Shown here piece after piece: positions 46,384 through 55,200 of a stretch of DNA of 64,000 nt. Source of the DNA: Scleropages formosus (taxonomy: Eukaryota; Chordata; Actinopteri; Osteoglossiformes; Osteoglossidae). Numbering within the stretch: position 1 is the stretch's first letter; the number at the start of each line of letters is the position of its first letter. Made by a program: the position numbers and the translations under genes. The notes beneath the pieces were generated by a model that saw nothing but the letters and a program-made list of their open reading frames with translations, had not been told where the DNA came from and did not search any database. The stretch lies in NCBI RefSeq assembly GCF_900964775.1, contig NC_041815.1, positions 12,985,443 to 13,049,442 of the forward strand, given 5' to 3'.

Positions 46384-46951
46384 AGCAGGAGGTCGGATGT
46401 TGTGGAGTACTGGGTACCTGAAAGTAAAGAAGGCTTTGGTTTTGGACTGTAGGACCTACAGCATTCAACAGTGGAACCTGGAATGTAAAACACTTTTGCG
46501 ATTTTTGAATTTCTCTCTGTACGAAAAAGAAAATGCATAATACTCTTTATGTGATTTTCTTCTTTTGAATAAAATTTATAGATTGTGAGTTCATATGTAA
46601 AATGAATCCTGAGCTGCCGTTTCCAAATCATTAATATTATCATTCAATAATTATTTCAAAACATAAATATAACTTAGGTCAGTATAGTTTTTAACTTATT
46701 ACAGTGTTTAATATGTATGTATCATGTAAATCGATGTTTGGGTAGGTGACAGTCAAAAGCACTGTAGAAAGTTCTGTTGTATACCTATAGTTAAAACTTT
46801 GAACGTGCACAGCTGTTTGTGCTTCATGATTTACATTTTGAAATAATGCTTTTTAGAATACATGAAATAAAGTAACTGCTAGATACTAATTAAAACATTT
46901 ACTTTCCCGCTTTATCGAGGTGTTTTTGAAAGTGCCACACTGTGCAGCAAG

Positions 46952-47896
46952 ATGTCGGAATATGCAGCAAGAAATATCTCTCACACGGACTTCATATTAA
47001 GTGGCTTCTCTGGATCCAGCGAGTGGAAACAACTTCTCTTCATCCCATTTTTCCTCTTGTTTGTAATGTCAGTCACTGCAAACTCCATGATTATATTTAT
47101 AATCTTATCGCACAGGGCTCTGCATTCTCCAATGTACCTGCTGATTTGTGTGATGGCTTTTGTTGATTTGGTTATACCAATATTCTTTGTTCCAAATATG
47201 CTCTTTAATCTCCTGTTTAACTGGAACCATATTTCGCTGATGGGTTGCCTGGTTCAGATGTTCTGCATTCACTTTTTTCAAACAGTGCAGACTACTATCT
47301 TGCTGTGGATGGCCCTGGATCGTTTCTACGCCATCTGCACTCCACTACATTACAATGAACACATGAGATTCTCTGCATTCCTGAAATTTGTTATTATATT
47401 GTTGCTCAGAAATGCAGTTTTCATTTCAGCAATAGTTGGCCTGGCTCGATCTTTGTCATACTGCCAGTCCAATGAGATTAAGCACTGCTTCTGTGAACAC
47501 ATGGCATTGGTCACCCTTGCATGTGGTCCCATATATGTTAACAGTGTTGTAGGACTATGTGCTGCTTTCTTCACCTTAGCAGCTGATGTCCTTTTTATTG
47601 TGTTTTCCTATGTTAGAATATTTGTCTCTCTGTTTAAATCAGGCAGACCTAGTCAAAAAGCACTCAGTACATGCATCACTCATATTATTGTCATGTTTGT
47701 GGGTTTAATTTTTGCCTTAACATCGTTCCTTTCCTACAGAATAAAAAATGACATGTCATCAAACAGTCATATGACGATCAGCACAATGTATTTGCTTTTG
47801 CCTGCCTGTTTAAATCCAATAATTTATGGTATCAGGACAAAAGAAATAAGACAGCAAGTAATAAAAGTAATGAAGTGTGGAAAAAAGTCCCCATAA
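46952..47896 (+). CDS. olfactory receptor, class-I-like (OR6)
   Basis: Intact OR of 314 residues, MSEYAARN start, sequon NIS at residue 8, TM3 cysteine in LMGCLVQMF (about residue 99), MALDRFYAIC at 120-129, HCFCEHMALVTLAC at 178-191, KALSTCITHI at 236-245, NPIIYGIRTKEIR at 288-300 and tail KCGKKSP. The acceptor TCGAG|GTGTTTTT ends at 46919. Tandem duplicate of OR5: near-identical over most of its length, but residues 110-111 and 204-218 differ at about eleven positions. Those positions lie in TM3 and TM5, where OR ligand contacts are known to cluster. Confidence 0.93.
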   Translation: MSEYAARNISHTDFILSGFSGSSEWKQLLFIPFFLLFVMSVTANSMIIFIILSHRALHSPMYLLICVMAFVDLVIPIFFVPNMLFNLLFNWNHISLMGCLVQMFCIHFFQTVQTTILLWMALDRFYAICTPLHYNEHMRFSAFLKFVIILLLRNAVFISAIVGLARSLSYCQSNEIKHCFCEHMALVTLACGPIYVNSVVGLCAAFFTLAADVLFIVFSYVRIFVSLFKSGRPSQKALSTCITHIIVMFVGLIFALTSFLSYRIKNDMSSNSHMTISTMYLLLPACLNPIIYGIRTKEIRQQVIKVMKCGKKSP

Positions 47897-47955
47897 GACT
47901 CAAGTAAGCCAGCTGAAATAAAAAGATACTGATTTACAAACATGTATCTTAACTG

Positions 47956-49760
47956 TATTTCTTAAATATCTTTTTAAGATGCACATGTTTGGTTGGTTAT
48001 TACATACTGTTAACTTGAAATGTTCTCATGAGAGAAATAATCTTAAAAATGATTTAAATGTATTTCTTGCATAAGTCAATGGATCAAAACAATAAAGCAA
48101 GCTGTGACACATCCTGAAAAAATAGTTTTGCCATTTTTGTCATATTTCTGGGAACTTTCCATTTTTTCAACAAAACAGAAAAAAATACAACACATCATTA
48201 AACATCACAGTGTTAAATAATGGTTACAACACCAGCTCATTCTGTTGCACAGATGATTAAGCAAAATAGTAAGAATGTTATATTGTAAAATACAATACAG
48301 GCAATCAATAATACACAGAGCAGTCAGGAAACTTAAGTCAATAGCTTTCATAAATTGAAGTTCATGAACTACGGGTAATTTTACACGGTGCTGTTTGGTC
48401 GAGGAGGCATGCTGTGCAGCAATGATCAGGTCTGTCAGCAGCATGTATGGAGATGAGCTGACCATCCTTTTTCCTCTGTCTGTTGTGGCTTAAGTTTGTA
48501 GCTCTTACACAAGGTTGTCAAGACGAAGGCTGATGGAGTTATTTAATAGGCTTATTAATATGTACTAGTAGTTGAATGCAAAGGTTGCTGCTTTGAGGGT
48601 ACTTAGCCAAAATTGCTCTAGTAAAATTTTGTTGTTGTATAAATGGGTAAATAGTTGTAGGCTGCTTTGGAGAAAAGTGTCACACAAATGAATAAATGTA
48701 AATGTAGTTATGCGGCATTTTAAGACGAGATACGGATTAACGCACATCTCAGTTGTGCTCAGGCAGGACAATCCACATGCTGGATAGTTCCCTGGTGATG
48801 AAGGAGGCATAGTATCAGGCAAAGGAGCAATTTTTGGGTACATTGCTTAGGAACGCTGGCTCTTTCATTCATTCATGTCAGACATGTTCGAAAAAAGGAG
48901 GACAGGCAGATTGAATTGGAAGACAAGGTGCCACTATTATTCCCCACCTCTAACTCCAAATTACTTGCCATGTTTAAAGGATCCTTCGCAGTCACACAGT
49001 GAGTAAGGGATGTAGATTATGAGGTCAATAAGAATGACAGGGTAATAGTTGGATCATCTCACTTCGTTAAAAAATCAGTATAGCTGAATTCACACATTCC
49101 TTGCAATGCCTAACTTGGACAAAGTCGAACATGGAATACTGGCTTTCCTCTCAGCACAAGCATGATTTACTGACATTCTGGAATAAGCAAAAACAGAATT
49201 CTAGTGTGTTAAGTCTCGCATTTTACTTCGATTTCTAAAACACTTGCATCTGCACTGGACTATGCATCTTGTTTAATATGGTTCAAATCTCAACGTAGGT
49301 GCAAAAATAGGCAAGTGGGAGAAGTCATGACCACGTATGTCTTATCCTCTATCTCCCCACCACAACCCCACATTATTGAAAGGTTACACGCTAAATCTCA
49401 GTGTCAATTTTTTTCTCTGTCAAACACATTTCAGATAAAGAAACCAAAGTGACATGGCTGAAGAAATTCATCAAAACAACTTGTCTTTCTACCTGGTAGG
49501 GAGCATTAGATTTCTATCACATAACATCAGCATTGACATTGCAACAGACATTAACATCTTTTTAGGTATAGGTATACTGTACATAATTTTTCCTGATACT
49601 GTGAACCCCATTATTTGAGTCTGGACCAAGGAAATAAGGAATGTCATTCTAAAAATGTTCAAGGTGAGGTCACATAAAATGAAAAATATAAATGTGTCAA
49701 CAGTGAAAGTTTAATCTTGGTGCATCAGCAACTTTTCCCAATGAAAAGCTTCAACTGATA
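47956..49760. other. OR6 downstream flank, no gene
   Basis: Duplicate of 37910-39440 up to about 49465. The 49466-49725 part is absent from the left unit and is not recognised. No coding sequence is seen. Confidence 0.6.
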
Positions 49761-49993
49761 ACACACACACACACACACACACACAGAACCACTTGTCCCA
49801 TACGGGGAGCCAGAGCCTAACCCGGCAACACGGGGCGTAAGGCTAGAGTGGGAGGGGACACACCCAGGACAGGACGCCAGTCCACCTCAAGGCACCCCAA
49901 GCGGGACTCAAACCCCAGACCCACTGGAGAGCACAACCCACTCCAACCCACTGCCCCACTGCGCCACTGCACCACCACACCACCGCACCCCCT
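49760..49993 (-). mobile_element. tRNA-headed SINE, family 1 (copy 19)
   Basis: Inverted copy with a CA tail and some expansion of GCGCCACTGCACCACC units in its head. Target duplication CTTCAACTGAT at 49749-49759 and 49994-50004. Absent from the equivalent place in the left unit (about 42010), so it postdates the duplication. Confidence 0.92.
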
Positions 49994-50299
49994 CTTCAAC
50001 TGATTACACAATGAATATAATCTTACAGCACAGTTGAAAGTTCAGTAGGAGCTGCGAAAGAAGTTAGTCAGATTTCCACAGTATATTAAAAGAATTCATT
50101 CTTTACAATGGCTGGTCATTTGAAATATACAGTATAAAGAAAAAACACGAATATTAATAAAAAAACATGAATTTTCAGGAGGAAAACATTTTCCAATGCT
50201 GAATGTGAATTATTATGTGATCATATATTAGAAAACGTTGACAAAATTAGCTAGAGCAGAAACTCACTCGCATTAAATCAATGCCTTTACATTTGTACA

Positions 50300-50650
50300 A
50301 ATTTTATTTGAAGGCCACAGCAAGTAGCGCTGCTGTCTCACAGCGCCTCGGTGGTGTGAGGGGACGTGGGTTCGATCCCTGCTCAGTCTGTGTGGAGTTT
50401 GCATGTCCCCCCCTGTCTGCATGGGTTCCCTCCTACTGTCCAAAGACATGATGTTCAGGTTCTCCATAGTGTGAGAGTAACACAGAGAGAGTATGTTCCA
50501 CTGGTGTATGGAGGAGTGACCCATTGTTAGTATTGTATCTAGCAGTGTAAGTAACCTTGGTGAATAAGGTGTGTGGCCTGATAACACTACATAGAGTTCA
50601 CTGGAAGTCACTTTGGAGAAAAGCATCTGCTAAATAAATGTAATGTATTA
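50300..50650 (+). mobile_element. tRNA-headed SINE, family 3
   Basis: More complete than its duplicate at 42358-42670: it keeps GGGGACGTGGGTTCGATCCC (B box). The tail is GCATCTGCTAAATAAATGTAA. Confidence 0.8.
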
Positions 50651-51680
50651 TGATATGGCTTTGGCTTTAATTTCAGCTGTAGGCCTAAGTCTGAATAACA
50701 CCTGTATTTTGCAAGGTGAACCATCAGAAGAAACATCTGTTGTGAAAAGTCAAAAGTTTCAACTCAAGCTCAATTTTCTTTCAAGCTAAAGTACCATCTT
50801 CTGGTGAAATAGTCTGAAGAAAAAAGATATTTTTTTTATAACACAAACATATTTTTAGCTCGTTTTAAGAACTTGTTTAAAGCCCATCATGTAAACTTAA
50901 AAATGGCATTTTATTTTAATGTATAATATAACAATGAAGTCTGAAACCATTGCTCAACTTCCAGGCATGCAGGGCCTTTCTGAGAGCAAAACTGTCCGCT
51001 GTCGATAAGTAGAACGATGGTCCTGTGTTTCTGTCTGAAGCTCCTCTTCTAGGGAATACCATAGGTAATAAAAAGGGAAATCTTAGGGACTCAATGCACA
51101 GCACACAACAGGTACGTAATGAGGACCAGTGATAAACAAGGATGTGTCCTAATCACTTCTTGCACCACTGTTAACACAATTAGGCTGCAACTTTTAAATG
51201 ACCAGCAGAAGGAGAAACAACACTCATGGGCAATCTTTGAGGGCAGAAAACTACTTCCATCAAAACACCTGAGCCTAATTTTCTAAAACCCTTATACATT
51301 AATCAGGGAACACTTGTTAAAGAGAGTACCAATTTGGGAAAAACGAAACAACCCAGGAAATCAGGACAATACACACAGAAACACAGATCAGGTTCTTCTT
51401 TTCATGCAGCTGTAAGTGTGATCGGTGCTCAGTAATTTTATGGCTTTTAACAGTGTCATAAGAGTTGTGTACAGACTAATACCAAAGTGATTTTACTGCG
51501 TAAAACTGCTGCCAATTGTTACAACAAGTGGCAAATTTCCAAAGATATAAATATTTCCCGCTTTCAGCTGTATTTTCTTCACTTTTCCCTTCATTTTGTT
51601 CAATGCATTTTTGTTGTGTAACAAATGTCACCAGTGATTACAATGCTAGGTGGTTAATGTCAATAAAACATGAATATAGG

Positions 51681-52237
51681 TGTACTGTTCTCCCTGCGTG
51701 TTGTGCACACCCAGTACGTTAACGCAGTTTAACAGCAAGCCAAACTCGATTCTCACGAGCCAGGATTATGAGCGTCTTGCTCCTTTATTGTCTCCAAATG
51801 TGAAAATGCGAGTGAAACTATAATAAACAGAAACAGTAAAGGAAACTTAGTCTAATTACAACAATCGTCATAATAACTAATTAAATCGTTTGCCGATAGC
51901 ACACTTAGCATGACACAGCGCGAACTCACACACGCGTTTTACAAGAACAGTAACGTGGAGTTACGGCTGAATAAACAGAGTTTACATTACAAAGGTCAAA
52001 CTTAAAAGCACGTAAACATTTTAGCCAATGTCTGCAAGAACTTCACAACTTACAGTTATTGCTTCCACGGGCGTAGGAAAGCACACAGAACTCAAGACGC
52101 TTCCACTATGCCTATCGCGACAGTAGCGCATCATGGAAATAGCGCATGTGCACAAATTGCGTATAACTTACGGAAATAAAGGTTCCGCTCAACAAAGCAA
52201 TTAATCACATGAACTAAACAAATCTGCGGGCAGAACA
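51681..52237 (-). repeat. 3' LTR of the BEL/Pao element
   Basis: 557 bp, begins TGTACTGTTCTCCC and ends GCGGGCAGAACA as written on the plus strand. It differs from its partner at only a handful of sites. Confidence 0.93.
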
Positions 52238-52294
52238 CTCCCCGTCTGGCATGATTAATGCCACTAAATTTAAGCTGTTTTCTCTCTGTCCTTT

Positions 52295-55200
52295 TCAATC
52301 CCGTCCTTCCCAGTCATTTTCCAGCAGAAGGACGACGTCGGAGATGGGCCGCAGGTAAGTCTTCGAGGTGCCCTGAGATGACGTCCGTACTTCAACTGTG
52401 CGGACCTTTCCATCGCTGCTTGGAGAGGTTGACGTGACCAGAGCCATTGGCCACTCATTCCTAGGCGCTTGACTTTGGTGTAACAGCACAATGTCCCCAG
52501 GTTGCAGGTTCCGATGCGTTCTGTGCCACTTGCGTCTTGAATGGAGAGTGCTTAGGTATTCGTTTCTCCAACGGCCCCAGAATTCATTCGCAAGCGCTTG
52601 CACCTGCCTCCACTGGCCTTTCAGGAGATCTTTTCCAGTGAAGATTCCTGGTGGAGCATGTAGGCCTGGCTTTTGAGTTAGGAGCATGGCAGGGGATAGC
52701 AGAACTGGTGAGGAGGGATCCGATGAGATGGGGACCAGCGGCCTTGCGTTGATTATTGCTGAGGTCTCTGCCATCAGGGTACACAGAACCTCATGTGTCA
52801 GGTGAGTGCGTTTGTTTTGTAAAAGCATAGAGTCTAATATTCTGCGTGTCACTCCAATCATACGCTCCCACACTCCCCCCATGTGGGAGGCGTGCGGGGG
52901 ATTGAACTTCCATGTGCAGCCGTTGCTGTGGAGATACTTCAGGATGCTGGTCTGCCTCTCATCAAGACACCCCATGCCCAGTTCCGCGCTGGCAGCGACG
53001 AAGTTAGTCCCCCTGTCTGACCTAAGCTGCTTTGCGGGGCCTCTAACTGCAAAGAATCTCCGCAATGCATTGATACAGCTGGTGGCATCCATAGACTCTA
53101 TAACTTCGATGTGTACTCCCCTGGTACTCATACATGTGAACAGAATGGCCCACCTTTTGCTTTGCGCTGCACCTCCATGAGTGCGTCGAGTGACCACCGA
53201 CCATGGTCCAAATATGTCCAGCCCCACGTACGTGAAGGGTGGAGATGTGTTGAGCCGCTCCGGAGGGAGGTCAGCCATCTTTTGCACTTCTACCTTCCCC
53301 CTGAGCTTTCGGCATATTACACAGCGATGAAGGATAGAACTCACCAGCCTCTTGCCAGCAACAATCCACAGTCCAGCCGCTCTGATGGCCCCTTCTGTGA
53401 ACTGACGCCCCTGGTGTTTCACTTCCATGTGATGGTGTTTCACAAGCAGCTTGGTAACATGGCTATTCTTTGAGAGGATGATTGGGTTTTTTACCTCTGA
53501 TTCAAGGGAAGCATGTCTGAGACGCCCTCCGACCCTCAGGAGGCCATCACTGATGTAGGGGTCAAGGGTCAGGATTGGACTTGAATTAGGGACTTCTGTG
53601 TTTGCTTGAAGAGCAGCATATTCGTTCGGATATGTGTCTCTTTGAACAGACTCTAGTATGAGCCTCCTGGCTGCTTCGAGTTCTCCAGGAGTGCGAGGCC
53701 TGCTACACTGATGCCATCCTTTACACATGTGCTGCGATGTGTCGGTGGAGCCTGACTTGTGGGAACGTGCCAGATGTATCAAGAGGGAAACAGCTCTCAA
53801 CAAGGAGTTCCATGTGGAAAAATGCTGGAATCTTTCAGAGCCAAGTCGCTTAGCTTCAATGTGGGTAGCGAGAGCCGTTACTTGCGGTCTGACGTCCACG
53901 TCCATTTCAGGGTCTATCAGTTCAAAGTGCTCGTGCTTCTCTGGCTTTGGAGGCTTATAGAGGAAGTCAGGTCCCTTGAACCACATTGTGTTCATGAGCT
54001 GTGATGCAGCCACAGATCTGGTGGCTAAGTCGGCTGGGTTCTCTTCTGAAGGGACGTAATGCCACTGCTCAGGGGACGTTGACTGGCGTATGCGATTCAC
54101 GCGATTGTGTACGTAGACAAAGAATCGCTTTGAGTCATTACAGATGTATCCGAGGACCACCCTGCTGTCGCAGTAGAATTGTACAGCGTCCGGCTTGTGG
54201 TCCAGTTCGTCTAAGATCAGCTCCGCTTTCTCAACCGCTAGGACGGCTCCACAAAGCTCAAGGCGTGGGATTGTGGGCTCCGGCTGCGGTGATAGTTTTG
54301 CCTTTCCCAGGACAAATCCAACTTCACAACGGCCATCTTCAGTGATAGCTCTTAGATAAGCTACTGCCCCTATGGCCCAGTTTGAGGCATCGGAAAAAAG
54401 ACACAGTTCCGTGTACATAGGTCTTGAGAGTGACTTGGGTATATAGCAGCGAGGCACGTGGAGGCTGCTTAGCTCCTCGAGTGACGATTTCCACACTTCC
54501 CATTTGCTCATCTTTCCATCTGGCAGAGGAGCATCCCAATCCTGAACTCCACTGGACAGCTCCCGCAACAGCAATCTGCCTCTGATCGTCACTGGTGCTG
54601 CCAGACCCAAGGGGTCAAAGATGCTGTTGACGACTGATAGCACCCCACGGCGGGTGTAAGGCTTGTCAGTGACAGCTACTTTAAAGGTGAACATATCTGT
54701 GCTGATGTCCCAGCATAGGCCTAGGCTCCTTTGGGCCGGCAGAGTCTCATCATCTAGACCCGGGTCTTGGATGCCTGAGGCCAGTTCTTCTGGTTTGAAG
54801 GCTTTCATCACAGTGATGCTGTTTGATGCGATTTTGTGCAGCTTCAGGTTAGACTCTGCAAGTGATGCACAAGTACGCTGCAGTAGGTCTACAGCTGTAG
54901 ACTCTGTAGGAAGGGATATGAGCCCATCGTCCACATAGAAGTGTCTTTCAACAAAGTGCCTTGTGTCAGCTCCATACTTTGGTTCTCCTTTCTGAGCAGC
55001 TCGCCGCAGACCGTAGATAGCAACCGCCGGGGATGGGCTATTGCCAAAGACATGCACTCGCATGCGATATTCTTCTATCTCTTTGGATAGGTCATTGTCT
55101 TTATGCCACAGGAATCTCAGGTAGTCTCTGTGGTCGTGCTTTACCAGGAATCCATAAAACATCTGTTGGATATCAGCAGTGACTGCGATGAGATCCTTCC

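Larger units (their letters stand above)
46302..51612 (+). repeat. tandem segmental duplication, right unit (with OR6)
   Basis: Partner of 35918-43640. It lacks the solo LTR and Rex3 of that unit, has a private 49466-49725 stretch and its own SINE at 49760-49993. Similarity to the orphan copy at 32333-32823 continues past 51612 to 51680, and again from 58675 after the BEL/Pao element. Confidence 0.88.
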
